Source of the DNA: 2-01-FULL-40-13 sp964433155
GTDB taxonomy: Bacteria; Patescibacteriota; Microgenomatia; UBA1406; GWC2-37-13
DNA length: 64,000 nucleotides
NCBI GenBank assembly: GCA_964433155.1
Contig: CAYSQE010000002.1
Location: forward strand, 94,119-158,118
Reading direction: 5' to 3'
Below, one piece after another: positions 8,742 to 18,380 of this stretch (the stretch's first letter is position 1; each line of letters opens with the position of its first letter). A program made the position numbers and the translations under genes. The notes beneath the pieces were generated by a model. The model searched no databases. It was given only the letters and a program-made list of their open reading frames with translations, and was not told the origin of the DNA.

Positions 8742-9586
8742 TAGATTTTTACTTCTTCAACTTTTTCTTCCAGACAACCAAATTTCTGTCTACTATCAAA
8801 AAATACGGTAGAGTTGAACAAATTCCAACCTGTCTGGGTAATTTTATCCAAGGTCCGCTCATGTGGTAGATGACATGTAATAAAATTACTGTCGAACCAA
8901 ATTTTTCCTCCACTCCTAGAAAACCGCTTATAAAACTCAATTTCTTCCCAACCTCTTACTCTCAAATTTTGGTTCAAACCACCGAGTCTTAAAAAAAATT
9001 TTTTATTTAAAAGAGTACAAAAAAAAAGATATGGATAATTCTTTTCGTTTATTCGATAATAAAAATCTGATAATCGCTTATTCGACAAATTGAACCCAGT
9101 TTGTTCTAGTAGTGAAAGGAGAGAATCTACATTTTCCTTTCCCTTAAATTGGTCGGCACTAATATTTCCTTTTTTATCAACAATGCTTTTTGTTGCGTAA
9201 ACTGGGCCACAGTACCAAAATTTAAATTTATTGGTAAATGTAAATTTTATCGCAGTATCAATTGTTTCCCCAATATTTAACATCTCGGGTTCACAAAAGA
9301 GTAAATATTCTCCTTCGGCACGAGAAGCTAAAAAGTTTCTTCTTGTTACGCTGTGGGAGACCTTCTTTTTACCTGGTATAATACAACATTCAATTTTCGA
9401 AAAATTCGTTTTATATTTTTTAATAATACTTAGCAAGTCTTCAATCTCGGGACAATCAATCAAGATTTGTAATTCAATCAAATTTCTATCGTAAGATTGT
9501 CTTTGGATTGATTTCATTGAAATCTCAAACTGTCTTTTCCTGAATGGTCCTATTGTGATTAAGATAGAAATTTTTGGCTTACTCAT
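8741..9586 (-). CDS. Family 2 glycosyltransferase
   Basis: The 281-residue protein begins ISILITIGPFRKRQFEISMKS, a GT2-like start, with TRRNFLASRAEGEYLLFCEPEM where the DxD-type region normally lies and a late GWEEIEFYKRF acceptor-site acidic motif. The metal-binding position reads CEPE rather than DxD, so the donor site is atypical. It is divergent from the GT2 gene starting at 9611, with only 24 bases between them. A sugar transferase role in the surface-glycan pathway is inferred from family and context. Confidence 0.75.
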   Translation of the reverse strand: MSKPKISILITIGPFRKRQFEISMKSIQRQSYDRNLIELQILIDCPEIEDLLSIIKKYKTNFSKIECCIIPGKKKVSHSVTRRNFLASRAEGEYLLFCEPEMLNIGETIDTAIKFTFTNKFKFWYCGPVYATKSIVDKKGNISADQFKGKENVDSLLSLLEQTGFNLSNKRLSDFYYRINEKNYPYLFFCTLLNKKFFLRLGGLNQNLRVRGWEEIEFYKRFSRSGGKIWFDSNFITCHLPHERTLDKITQTGWNLFNSTVFFDSRQKFGCLEEKVEEVKI

Positions 9587-9610
9587 AATGAAAAAGTATA
9601 ATAGGAAGAA

Positions 9611-10534
9611 ATGAAAGTATCCATTATCTTACCAACTTATGATCGTCCGAAAGACATTATACCTTGTTTAATGTCTATAATTAATAATAAGTTCAAAGAT
9701 TATGAGGTATTAGTTGTAGATCAAAGTCGAGGTTATGAAATTGAGAAGTATATTTTTGGTTTGTCGTTAGATAAAATCAGGCACTTAAGATGCCCTAAAG
9801 CCGGCAAAGCCTTTGCACTTAATTTTGGTATAGTAAGAAGTAAAGGAGAAATAATTGTATTTACTGACGATGACTGTATTGTTAATAAAAACTGGCTTTC
9901 TGCAATTTATGGTTCATTTCAAAAATATGCTGAGATTGCTGCGGTAACCGGAAGATCATTGCCATTTCGGCCCAGAAAGCATCCAAATGAGATTTGTCCA
10001 ATAACCTTTCAAAGACGGGAAAAAAGAAAGATGATTACCAGACTGTCTTTTCATGCTACGAAAATAGGTTTCGGAAACAACTTCGCAATTAAAAAAAGGT
10101 CTTTAGAACAGATAGGAGGATTTAAAGAATGGTTAAGTCCCAGTGGAAAACCTATTTGTAATGCGGAAGACGCTGAGATTTTACTGCGACTTCTCTATTA
10201 TAAACAAAAGATACTGTACAACAAGGACTCGATAGTGTATCACAATAGATGGTTAACTCCAGAACAATATCAAAATCAACTGTTGTGGTACCATTGTGGT
10301 GAGTTAGCTTGCTATGGTTATTTTGCTTTCCAAGGACATTTTTTTGCTAAGCGTATTGTCCTAAGAAGTCTGCGATTAACTTGGGATAAAATCAGAGGAT
10401 TCTTAAGTTTTAGCTTACGGTTAAAAAAGAGTCCTATAAAGATAGGATATCTCCTAGCCGAAATATACGTTAAACTCCGAGGACTCTTGATCGGATACTA
10501 TTTTTCGCAACAAGATGTACTACAAATAAATTGA
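9611..10534 (+). CDS. Family 2 glycosyltransferase
   Basis: This 307-residue GT2 protein begins MKVSIILPTYDRP, has the metal/nucleotide site VFTDDDC near residue 90, and a later NAEDAEILLRLL that matches the ED catalytic/acceptor motif. TATAAT occurs at 9597-9602, and AGGAAGAA directly before the ATG can serve as a ribosome binding site. It converges with the ABC transporter ATPase gene at 10540. No membrane segment is evident, so it should act at the cytoplasmic face. Confidence 0.85.
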   Translation: MKVSIILPTYDRPKDIIPCLMSIINNKFKDYEVLVVDQSRGYEIEKYIFGLSLDKIRHLRCPKAGKAFALNFGIVRSKGEIIVFTDDDCIVNKNWLSAIYGSFQKYAEIAAVTGRSLPFRPRKHPNEICPITFQRREKRKMITRLSFHATKIGFGNNFAIKKRSLEQIGGFKEWLSPSGKPICNAEDAEILLRLLYYKQKILYNKDSIVYHNRWLTPEQYQNQLLWYHCGELACYGYFAFQGHFFAKRIVLRSLRLTWDKIRGFLSFSLRLKKSPIKIGYLLAEIYVKLRGLLIGYYFSQQDVLQIN

Positions 10535-10539
10535 CGTAT

Positions 10540-11202
10540 TCATTCAGGCATAGGCAACTGAATGGTTCGATCAAATAAAGATGACTCAATGTTGTAGTGC
10601 GAACATAAGATGATGGTGATAGACTGCTTTTTAAATTGTTTTAATTTTACTATAGAATTTTGTCTAAACTGCTCATCCCCCACAGCGAAAATTTCATCCA
10701 AAAGCAAAATATCAGGTTCAGAATAAATCGCAATCGAAAAAGCAAGACGAGAAATCATACCTGATGAATATCTCTTAACAGGAATATCAATAAAGTTATC
10801 CAATCCGGAAAATCGAATAATGCGTGGAGTGATTTCACGGATTTTTTTCTTCGAAACACCTAGAATGGTTGCATTGATAACGATATTTTCTCTTCCCGAA
10901 AGTTCAAAATTGAATCCAGCACCGAGTTCAATAAGGGGTACGACTCGATCTATAACCTTTATTGTTCCAAGGTCAGGCTCTGTTATTCCGGCTATTAATT
11001 TCAAAAGTGTTGTTTTTCCACTTCCGTTAGGGCCGGCAATTAGGACAAACTCTCCTTTATTTACCGTTAACGAGAAATTTTTGATAACCGTAAATTTTTC
11101 AAAAGGGAAAAAAAGTGTATGAAACCACTTTTTCAAAGTTCTTGGTTTTTCTAAATAGTATTTTTTTGTAACTTGTTTGAGAATAATTGCGGGTTGATTC
11201 AT
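10540..11202 (-). CDS. ABC-2 polysaccharide exporter ATPase, Wzt/TagH-like
   Basis: A 220-residue ABC ATPase with Walker A GPNGSGKTT near residue 56, signature YSSGM, Walker B ILLLDE and switch His in CSHYN. It has the compact form without the C-terminal carbohydrate-binding domain seen in some Wzt proteins. The gene overlaps the permease gene by four bases, giving a classic export pair that moves undecaprenyl-linked glycans across the membrane. The glycosyltransferase-rich context supports this. Confidence 0.9.
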   Translation of the reverse strand: MNQPAIILKQVTKKYYLEKPRTLKKWFHTLFFPFEKFTVIKNFSLTVNKGEFVLIAGPNGSGKTTLLKLIAGITEPDLGTIKVIDRVVPLIELGAGFNFELSGRENIVINATILGVSKKKIREITPRIIRFSGLDNFIDIPVKRYSSGMISRLAFSIAIYSEPDILLLDEIFAVGDEQFRQNSIVKLKQFKKQSITIILCSHYNIESSLFDRTIQLPMPE

Positions 11203-11972
11203 ATGAGATCAGCTATTTTTTTTTCAAACCTTTTAAATATATATATCCCTATAAAAAACACGCAGATGCTTATTAAAAAAGAGAGAAAGAATAAGTCGAA
11301 TCTTACTTTGTTTTTAAATAACAATTCTCTAGTAAAAATAATTAAGTGAGCAAGAGGATTAATGATTATAAGTAGCTTATATTTATCTGGAATCAGCGTA
11401 TGAGGAAAAATTATTGGAGTAGCATAAAATAGTATCATGAGACAAAACTCGATGATCCGACCAAAATCTCTAAATGCGGCATTGGCGATAGAACTAACAA
11501 ATGCAATTCCCGTAGTAAAAAAAAATATGGGTATAATAGAAAAAATTATTAAGAAAAAATTGGGGTGTAGCGTGTAGTTGCCCATGTAAAAAAAAAGTAG
11601 AATTAATAAATAAACAACAAAATCAGGAGTTTTTGACAGGACGTATGATAACGGAAGCACGCTTTTAGAGAAGGAAGATTTTGTGATAAGTTCCCTATTC
11701 CAAACGAGAGAGTCTTTGGCTAGGTTTAATCCACCTTGAAAGAAATTCCAAATAACTAATCCTGATAAAACAAAAAGAAAATATGGGATGCCCCCGGTTT
11801 TAATTTTGATAAATTTTCCAAAAATAAAGTTTAAAATAATAGCAGTAAAGAGCGGATAAAGAATAATCCATATAGGACCAAGAAGGGAAGCTTTATAACG
11901 AGACTTTATTTCTCGGATGGTGAAGACTTCTAAAAGCTGAAAATAAATCCGCAGTGAATTAGATTTTTTCAT
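11199..11972 (-). CDS. ABC-2 polysaccharide exporter permease, Wzm/TagG-like
   Basis: The 257-residue protein has about six hydrophobic segments and the family features: a cytoplasmic start ending REIKSRYKASLLGPIWIILYP, an AAFRDFGRIIEF interface and a C-terminal RFEKKIADLI. It is the membrane partner of the ATPase encoded immediately downstream (four-base overlap). Together they should export a lipid-linked polysaccharide or teichoic-acid-like polymer. Confidence 0.9.
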   Translation of the reverse strand: MKKSNSLRIYFQLLEVFTIREIKSRYKASLLGPIWIILYPLFTAIILNFIFGKFIKIKTGGIPYFLFVLSGLVIWNFFQGGLNLAKDSLVWNRELITKSSFSKSVLPLSYVLSKTPDFVVYLLILLFFYMGNYTLHPNFFLIIFSIIPIFFFTTGIAFVSSIANAAFRDFGRIIEFCLMILFYATPIIFPHTLIPDKYKLLIIINPLAHLIIFTRELLFKNKVRFDLFFLSFLISICVFFIGIYIFKRFEKKIADLI

Positions 11973-11993
11973 AAAAGATCGTTTTTTATTATA

Positions 11994-13163
11994 TCAATGT
12001 GTCAAGGCATTAAGAAGTGTTTTAATTTTTTTTTCGATAATTGCTTTTGAATAGTTTTTTTTTGACCATACATATCCATTTTCTGCTAGGACTGCTCGTT
12101 TTTTAGGATGAGAAAGTAGCCAGAGGACCATTGCTTCAAACTGTTCATAATTTTCGTAATACAAGCCCCCGTTTGCAAGAGTAACCTGAGATTTTAAAAC
12201 ATCGCATTTACCATTTACGAGTACCACTTTTTTAACATTCCAGGCTTCTTGAAGAATAAGCGAAAAAGATTCATAATAAGAAGGATTAATGAGAAATTCT
12301 GCATTAGATACAAGGCTGTATTTTTCGAGCTCATCTACTGTTTTAATATGATAAATGTCGTTCCTTTTTGGAATAGAGGCGAAGTCAACGTTTACTCCAA
12401 TTAATACAAGATTAAGATCGATTGCATTGCGTTTTTTAAAAAGAATAAATTTATCAATAAGCTCCCACACTCCCTTCGATCTCGACACACGCCCTATATA
12501 AATACAGTATGGTTTTTTAAACCCAACAGCAATGTTCTTAAATTCACCCTCAGGTTTTTCAGTATTGATTCCAAATACAAATAATGGGGATACCGTTGAA
12601 AATCTTTCTAAAATAATTTTTTTTTCAGCAAAAGTGCTCGGAAGGATCATAAAAGGAGTAGAAAAAACCCTATCAAATATTTTAAATCTAAGCATGGGTT
12701 CTTTATGAGTCAAAGGAATTAGCACAGCCTTATGTTTCACGATAGGTAGACCAAAGTAGGTAAAAGCATTATTGTATCCTAAGAAGAAAAAAAGATTGTA
12801 AAAATTAAGATTTTTTCTTAAAAAGTCTAACAATGAAGATGAATATGGGCCGACTTGTTTAATCCATTCAACTAATTCACCAGATGAGTTTTTTTTTCTT
12901 CCGTAAAGTGAATGATTGAGCCGATTGAATTCAAATAGTCTTTTTGCATAATCAACTTTAAATCGAATTACGTTTATATTCTTCTCATGGTTTAAACTAT
13001 CCATTTTTTCTTTCTTCCAGGTAAAGTTATCTTTTGCCTGAGTTGTTAGAACGGTAACATTTGCAAATTTTTGCAAATGCTCCACAAGTCTTAGGGCATG
13101 AATCTCAGCCCCATCGTATATTGTTCTACTAAAGCGAGGAATTACTACTGCGACTTTTTTCAT
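11994..13163 (-). CDS. Family 4 glycosyltransferase
   Basis: This 389-residue GT-B enzyme has an N-terminal RFSRTIYDGAEIHALRLVEHL acceptor loop with the typical G/A-E-H start and a donor domain with YIGRVSRSKGVWELI and NPSYYESFSLILQEAW, the EX7E-type motif. It uses a nucleotide-sugar donor; acceptor and sugar cannot be read. Its start codon lies inside the end of the upstream 128-residue gene (35-base overlap), which suggests coupled translation. Confidence 0.88.
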   Translation of the reverse strand: MKKVAVVIPRFSRTIYDGAEIHALRLVEHLQKFANVTVLTTQAKDNFTWKKEKMDSLNHEKNINVIRFKVDYAKRLFEFNRLNHSLYGRKKNSSGELVEWIKQVGPYSSSLLDFLRKNLNFYNLFFFLGYNNAFTYFGLPIVKHKAVLIPLTHKEPMLRFKIFDRVFSTPFMILPSTFAEKKIILERFSTVSPLFVFGINTEKPEGEFKNIAVGFKKPYCIYIGRVSRSKGVWELIDKFILFKKRNAIDLNLVLIGVNVDFASIPKRNDIYHIKTVDELEKYSLVSNAEFLINPSYYESFSLILQEAWNVKKVVLVNGKCDVLKSQVTLANGGLYYENYEQFEAMVLWLLSHPKKRAVLAENGYVWSKKNYSKAIIEKKIKTLLNALTH

Positions 13164-13515
13164 TTTTCTGGCGTTTTTCTAAAATTTTTAGATATTTATA
13201 AAGATCTTCAAGAATCATTAGAACATTTTTATTGAAGACTGTTTGGTAGTTAGTATAAACTCGCAGAATCGATAAAATTCTTTTTTTAATGAAGCGGAAA
13301 AAAGGATTTCGAGGCATAATATATTCTGGGTTGTTATAATCTCGAGCCGTAGACAGGGCAAACTCTACTTGCAGTTTTAACATCTCAATTTCAGTTTTTG
13401 TCTTTTTATGAGGTATTTCTATTAATCCCTTTTTCCATATTCTTTGGCGAAGCAGATCCTTTTTAATCTTTTGGACTATTTTCTTGGTTGTGATTTTGGT
13501 TTTTTTTATTTTCAT
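13129..13515 (-). CDS. Hypothetical protein of glycan locus, basic and helical
   Basis: This 128-residue protein has a very basic start (MKIKKTKITTKKIVQKIKKD) and a stretch with PFFRFIKKRILSILRVYTNYQTVFNKNVLMILEDLYKYL. The second part resembles the leader region found before methyltransferase domains in O-antigen-locus proteins (an FIKRIVR-like segment, then QxxFN and a coiled coil), but no methyltransferase follows. It overlaps the downstream glycosyltransferase by 35 bases. Function unknown. Confidence 0.55.
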   Translation of the reverse strand: MKIKKTKITTKKIVQKIKKDLLRQRIWKKGLIEIPHKKTKTEIEMLKLQVEFALSTARDYNNPEYIMPRNPFFRFIKKRILSILRVYTNYQTVFNKNVLMILEDLYKYLKILEKRQKNEKSRSSNSSL

Positions 13516-13543
13516 CTGTTGTTTATAATTAATTCCTGATTAC

Positions 13544-14461
13544 ATGACTATGGTTTTTTCCATTATAATTCTTAGCTGCAACGCCGCGAAAACGATAGGC
13601 AAGCTGCTTAAAAAACTTACAAAAAATCCTACCAATTACAATACGGAGCTTATTATAGTTGACTCAGGTTCAACAGACAAGACCTTAGAAATCGCTAAAA
13701 ATTTCAAAAGTAAATTTGCTGGATTTAAAATCTTGCAGATAAAAAAGAAAGATTTTAATTATGGATTAACAAGAAATATGGCAGTCGAGAAAGCTAAGGG
13801 AAGGTATGTCTGTTTTTTTTCACAAGATGCCATTCCGATAAGCAAAGATATACTTTTCTATTATCTGCAAGATTTTCAGACGAGCGATAAAGTAGTGGCC
13901 GTCTATGGTAAACATCTTCCATTTGAAAATACACCGGTTATTCAAAAAGTCGAACTACTTTGTCATTGGGGGAGGCTTGATAAATATGTAAATAAGAGAG
14001 GCGTCCTGATCAAAAATCTCTCTCAACCTTTTACGCCATTTACAGACGAAAATAAGCAAATATGGTATCAGCTTTCAAATACGGCAGCTTGTTATAAGAA
14101 ATCCTTTCTACTTCGTAATCCATTTCCCCAAGTAAGTTACGGTGAGGATATGCATATAGGCAAAAATATAATCGCAAACGGCCTCTCAATAGTCTATGAT
14201 ACGCGTTGTAGTATTTACCATTCAGATAGATACAGCCTTTTGGAATATTATAAAAGAGAAAAAGAAAGCATGAGGTCGGCTTTTGTTGGAATGAACTTAA
14301 AAATAAAGAGCAAGATTCTTTGTAAAATCAAACATATTTTGAGAATGAATATTTCTTTTATAAAAAAGTTTTTTTACTTATTTGAGTTGGGATTGTATTA
14401 TGTTATCAAAATATTTATTATTCTTAGAATAAAGATTCCTCCTATAAGAGGAACTGAGTGA
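13544..14461 (+). CDS. Family 2 glycosyltransferase, rhamnosyltransferase-like
   Basis: A 305-residue GT2 enzyme beginning FSIIILSCNAAKTIGKLL with DSGSTDKTLEIA near residue 40 and FFSQDAIP near residue 92; the SQDA form of the metal motif is usual in rhamnosyltransferase-type GT2 proteins. PQVSYGEDMHIGKNI gives the late acidic motif. TATAAT lies at 13524-13529, 14 bases before the ATG. The gene converges with and overlaps the minus-strand gene ending at 14378 by 84 bases. Confidence 0.8.
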   Translation: MTMVFSIIILSCNAAKTIGKLLKKLTKNPTNYNTELIIVDSGSTDKTLEIAKNFKSKFAGFKILQIKKKDFNYGLTRNMAVEKAKGRYVCFFSQDAIPISKDILFYYLQDFQTSDKVVAVYGKHLPFENTPVIQKVELLCHWGRLDKYVNKRGVLIKNLSQPFTPFTDENKQIWYQLSNTAACYKKSFLLRNPFPQVSYGEDMHIGKNIIANGLSIVYDTRCSIYHSDRYSLLEYYKREKESMRSAFVGMNLKIKSKILCKIKHILRMNISFIKKFFYLFELGLYYVIKIFIILRIKIPPIRGTE

Positions 14462-15640
14462 ATAAATCAGTCTTTCGAAATATTTAACTGATCCGTTAGA
14501 GAAGAGCATTTCTTTTGTAATTTTTTCGATCTTTAATTTTATTTTTTTCTGCCATTTTTTATCTTTTTGAAAAAAAGTCGTCAGCGCGTTAAAAATTGTT
14601 TGAGACGAGTTGTCTTCTAAAATAAATAGGGGATCAATTGGTTTTAATAATGAATCTGCATTTCCAGTGCGGCTGGAAAATATTGGAAGCCTAAAAGAAA
14701 GTGATTCCAAAAGAAACAAAGATCCCATTTCGATTGTTGATGGTAAGATTCCACAATCGCAAATTTGATAGAGTTTAGATAAGTTATTTCTGGAGAGATC
14801 TTTCAAAAATAACACATAACGACCGATATTATTTTTTCTTATTTTATAAGAAAGTTTTTTAAATAGATACGTATCTTTTTTCACTTGCGGATATGCAATA
14901 ATAAGAATATTTTTTTTAAATCTTTTTCTAAACAGAATAAAAGCGCTTAAAAGATTTTCTAACCCTTTAGTTTGATCTATTCTACCAACATAAAGAATAA
15001 GTTTATAAGAAGGGGAAATATTTAATTTTTTTTTAAATTCCTCTAATACTTTCTTGCTATATTTCATATTCAATTGAGGGTGAATAATATTTGGTAGGAT
15101 GGAAATCTTTTTCACAGCTGCAAATATGCCAAGTTTTTTCTTAACTATTTTTTTCGCTTCTTCTGAAGGTATGATTATAATGCTCGACATAAACCAGGCA
15201 AATCTTTCAAGGAACACTCTAAGAAAGGCATAAAAATTAATATTTTCTAACCCCAATTCATAATTATGTCTGAATCCTTGAAGACAAAAAATGGATTTGG
15301 TAAAGGGAAAAGAAATAAAACTAGGAAGGATAAAAGAAAACTCAGTAGCTATTATCAAATCGACACGATTAACTTTTTTTTTAAAACGCCTATATATTTC
15401 TAAGGAGTTTTTAAACTCCCAAAATATTTGTTTATAATATCTAAATGGGGCATTGGGAAGTTGTCTTTCAACCAAAATAATATCAGAAAAGAGTCTTTTA
15501 TCAAGAAACATCTGGTTTTTTCCATACGCAATGAGATAAAAAATAAAATCAGGATTTCTTTTCTTCAATTCAAAAATCATATTTTGAGTGCTTAGCCATT
15601 CGCCTGTGGCTTCAATATCAGAAAGAACGAGTATGTCCAT
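14378..15640 (-). CDS. Family 4 glycosyltransferase
   Basis: This 420-residue GT-B protein has LYVGRIDQTKGLENLLSAF (donor-domain start), SKLYQICDCGILPSTIEMGSLFLLESLS (EX7E-like region) and a C-terminal helical cap. It overlaps the upstream WecG/TagA gene by 23 bases and runs convergently into the GT2 gene over 84 bases. No signal or membrane segment is apparent. The sugar specificity cannot be read. Confidence 0.85.
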   Translation of the reverse strand: MDILVLSDIEATGEWLSTQNMIFELKKRNPDFIFYLIAYGKNQMFLDKRLFSDIILVERQLPNAPFRYYKQIFWEFKNSLEIYRRFKKKVNRVDLIIATEFSFILPSFISFPFTKSIFCLQGFRHNYELGLENINFYAFLRVFLERFAWFMSSIIIIPSEEAKKIVKKKLGIFAAVKKISILPNIIHPQLNMKYSKKVLEEFKKKLNISPSYKLILYVGRIDQTKGLENLLSAFILFRKRFKKNILIIAYPQVKKDTYLFKKLSYKIRKNNIGRYVLFLKDLSRNNLSKLYQICDCGILPSTIEMGSLFLLESLSFRLPIFSSRTGNADSLLKPIDPLFILEDNSSQTIFNALTTFFQKDKKWQKKIKLKIEKITKEMLFSNGSVKYFERLIYSLSSSYRRNLYSKNNKYFDNIIQSQLK

Positions 15641-16388
15641 ATTTTTTTACGAGGTGCTTTAAAATTAAGGCACTAAAGTATATATAATTAGGTAGTTTAG
15701 TGACCAATCTCTTAGGCTCGAAAATAAACCGCCAAAGCCACTCAAATCCCAGTAGACCAATCAATCTCGGTGCTCGAATAGTATATTTTGCAAAAAAATT
15801 GAAAGAACCCCCAACACCAATACAAACAATTCCTTTAAGATGGTTTTTATTGTTATCAATCCAATACTCTTGGTAAGGCGGACCGTAAGCGACTAATAAA
15901 ATATCCGGTTTAAATTTTTCTATTTTATGAAGGATTCTCTGTCTTTCATCTGGTTTCTCAGTTTTTATATCTGAAGCGCCGGAGTCGGCTATGTATATAA
16001 GATTTGGAAACAGGTTTTTAAAATACTTTCCGGTGAGTTCAGCTGTGTTGTTTCTTCCCCCAAGAAACAATATTTTTTTATTTTTCTTTACAGCTAACTC
16101 AATGAGGTCTTTCATAAAATCTGTTCCGGTCATTCTCTCACCTGAAGGTATACCTAGTAAAAAGGAGGCGATCTTAATCCCAACTCCGTCAATTAAAATA
16201 GTTTCACTGTTATTGATAATTGACCGAAATTTTCTGTCTTTATAGGCAATGATGAAAATATCTGGATTTAGATTTACTATATGATAGAATTGATTTTTCT
16301 TTTTAGAAAAAAATTCGTCAACTTCTGCAAGAATTCTAGCGATTGATTTATTACCAATCCTAATTCCTAAGATTGAGTTTGTCTGCAT
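15618..16388 (-). CDS. WecG/TagA/CpsF family (GT26) glycosyltransferase
   Basis: The 256-residue protein matches GT26: YHIVNLNPDIFIIAYKD, ILIDGVGIKIASFLLG, ERMTGTDFMKDL, KILFLGG, LLVAYGPPYQEYWID and IGVGGSFNFFAKYTIRAP in order. Family members add the second sugar (ManNAc or ManNAcA) to an undecaprenyl-linked primer in teichoic-acid or ECA-type synthesis. Here it suggests a lipid-linked assembly route feeding the ABC exporter. It overlaps both neighbours on the same strand, consistent with one operon. Confidence 0.92.
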   Translation of the reverse strand: MQTNSILGIRIGNKSIARILAEVDEFFSKKKNQFYHIVNLNPDIFIIAYKDRKFRSIINNSETILIDGVGIKIASFLLGIPSGERMTGTDFMKDLIELAVKKNKKILFLGGRNNTAELTGKYFKNLFPNLIYIADSGASDIKTEKPDERQRILHKIEKFKPDILLVAYGPPYQEYWIDNNKNHLKGIVCIGVGGSFNFFAKYTIRAPRLIGLLGFEWLWRFIFEPKRLVTKLPNYIYFSALILKHLVKKYGHTRSF

Positions 16389-17550
16389 ATTTTTTTATAA
16401 AAAAATCATTAATTTGATTGACTTTATTTGACCAACTATTTTTTTTTGCTATTTCTCTTGCTTTTTTTGCATCGTTTTGACTCCATTCTTTTAATAATCT
16501 TCTGATTGCCTGGTTAAAATCCTGGTAATTATCTGTGGTGTAAACAATATTTTTGGGGTAGTTTTGCAAAGACAATATGTTGGTAGAAACAACTGGTTTC
16601 CCAGAGGCTAAATATTCATAAGCTTTCATTGGATGACTGTACTTCACAAACTTAAGGGATGTTTTGTATGGGATGATACCTAGATTACAATGTTGAAAAT
16701 ATGGCGGAATGCTTTTTTTATTTTTTTCTCCTATATAGATTACGTTTTTTAGTTTTAACAATTTTTGAATATTAGTTTTTGCTTCTGGTAATATAGGACC
16801 CAGAAGAATAAAGTTAAATAAAGGATTAGTCTTTGCCAGATAGTTTAGAAGAGCAAAGTCAATCCTGTAGTCAAACACCCCAGCTAATAAGATTTTTTTA
16901 GCTTTTAGATGAACAATCTCATTTGGAATAGGTTCGTTCGAATTGTTAAACATATCATATGCGCATCCGCACACTACCACCCTTGATTTATTCTTTATGT
17001 TCAAATTTTCATCAGCCTTTTTCTCAAAGAGAGCTTTTGAGTTAAATGAGATAAGGTTCACATTGCTGAATAAATTTTGTTCTAATTTTTTTTGTTCTCT
17101 AGTTTTTTCATCATCCCCCAAGCAATCAATACAATCATAGAAGGAAATCTCCGCCCCAATTTTCTTGACAACAAATAACATAATGGGATTAAACCCCCAA
17201 ATTATTATTTTTTTTCTTAATAATTTGAGTATTATTTTTAATTGAATCATGCCTAAAAATTGGTTTATACGAAATATTCGGTCGATTCTTCTCAATGGAA
17301 ATACGGATATCGGTCTAAAATAAATTAATCCTTTGTAGTTTTTAACAATAGAAAATAAAGATTGAAAAAAAACGAAAATATTTTTTTCTCTGAAAAGATT
17401 TCTCCAGATTGTTGGATATTGAAAGTCAAACAAAATCACTTGATTCTGTTTGCGTAAAATACGCGCAGTTTGGTAAATATAATCGGATGGATGATCTACG
17501 GGAAGATGGAGCGGGATAACTATCGTAAAACCTTTTAGTTCACTATTCAT
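16360..17550 (-). CDS. Family 1/4 glycosyltransferase
   Basis: A 396-residue GT-B protein. Landmarks are LHLPVDHPSDYIYQTARIL near the start, ISFYDCIDCLGDD (the YDCxD motif of the N-terminal domain), KKILLAGVFDYRIDFALL beginning the donor domain and HPMKAYEYLASGKPVVSTN near the end. These are typical of teichuronic/exopolysaccharide transferases. It overlaps the downstream TagA gene by 29 bases and the upstream gene by four. Confidence 0.85.
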   Translation of the reverse strand: MNSELKGFTIVIPLHLPVDHPSDYIYQTARILRKQNQVILFDFQYPTIWRNLFREKNIFVFFQSLFSIVKNYKGLIYFRPISVFPLRRIDRIFRINQFLGMIQLKIILKLLRKKIIIWGFNPIMLFVVKKIGAEISFYDCIDCLGDDEKTREQKKLEQNLFSNVNLISFNSKALFEKKADENLNIKNKSRVVVCGCAYDMFNNSNEPIPNEIVHLKAKKILLAGVFDYRIDFALLNYLAKTNPLFNFILLGPILPEAKTNIQKLLKLKNVIYIGEKNKKSIPPYFQHCNLGIIPYKTSLKFVKYSHPMKAYEYLASGKPVVSTNILSLQNYPKNIVYTTDNYQDFNQAIRRLLKEWSQNDAKKAREIAKKNSWSNKVNQINDFFIKKYADKLNLRN

Positions 17551-18380
17551 TTCACCTCTTTTACGCTGGTAACGACAGGGAATATTGAAAGAAAATCAAG
17601 ATGTATCGGAATTGGCTTGTCAATAAGTACAGCAATATCATCAAAGAAAAAATATCGATTATCAACTTTAAAGGCTGAAACCTCTAGAGTTAAATAAACG
17701 TCTTTTTTAAGAGGATCTCTTCTAAGAAGTACCTCACCGTTTGCCGTTGTGACAATTTTTTTAGCGTCTTCAACGTCTACTCTTAATATTTTTAAAATTG
17801 TTCGTCCTTGAGTATCTTTTATAATACTTCCTTCATTGATATTGTCTGCTATATAACTATTGACGCCGCTTGTTTCTAGATATACAGGTGTTTCATTTTT
17901 CAACTGGCTTTGTACCAGAAGTTTTTTTAAAGGATAACGGTCTTTTGAATTTCCTATACTTACTATCATGGCTTCAACAAACACATTATCTAAAAAAAGT
18001 TGAAGGGTTGATCCGATGAGGACGTTTTTACCTTTATATGTGTTAGTTCTACTACCAGGACTGTAGACGGTTTTTATTTTTAAAGTTAAATAAACTGTAT
18101 CTTGGTCAGGCCGGTTATCATATTTCCTAACTTTTATAATCTCGGCAACGGTATTGCCAAACGTATCTTTTTCTTTCATCCTAGGATAAAATAGTTTATT
18201 AAACCAGACTGATGACCTTTGGTCAGGCCAGCTGACGCTATCTTCAAATGCTTTTACCACAATGGTTAGTTCTTTTTTTGTGCGAAAAAGCAAGAAGTAA
18301 AGCGATACAACTGAAGCAATAAAAATAAAGATTAAGAAAAGATCAAAAAGTTTTATTTTTTTAAGAAATCTTATCGCCAT
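17547..18380 (-). CDS. Membrane-anchored DUF4330-like protein
   Basis: This 277-residue protein has one N-terminal membrane segment (KLFDLFLIFIFIASVVSLYF) and a long extracytoplasmic beta-rich part with repeats of strand-like V-x-L-x-V patterns. Similar domains of the DUF4330 type occur beside polysaccharide polymerases, although my match is from memory. It sits between an O-antigen-ligase-like gene and a glycosyltransferase, overlapping both, so it probably assists surface-glycan assembly. Confidence 0.6.
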   Translation of the reverse strand: MAIRFLKKIKLFDLFLIFIFIASVVSLYFLLFRTKKELTIVVKAFEDSVSWPDQRSSVWFNKLFYPRMKEKDTFGNTVAEIIKVRKYDNRPDQDTVYLTLKIKTVYSPGSRTNTYKGKNVLIGSTLQLFLDNVFVEAMIVSIGNSKDRYPLKKLLVQSQLKNETPVYLETSGVNSYIADNINEGSIIKDTQGRTILKILRVDVEDAKKIVTTANGEVLLRRDPLKKDVYLTLEVSAFKVDNRYFFFDDIAVLIDKPIPIHLDFLSIFPVVTSVKEVK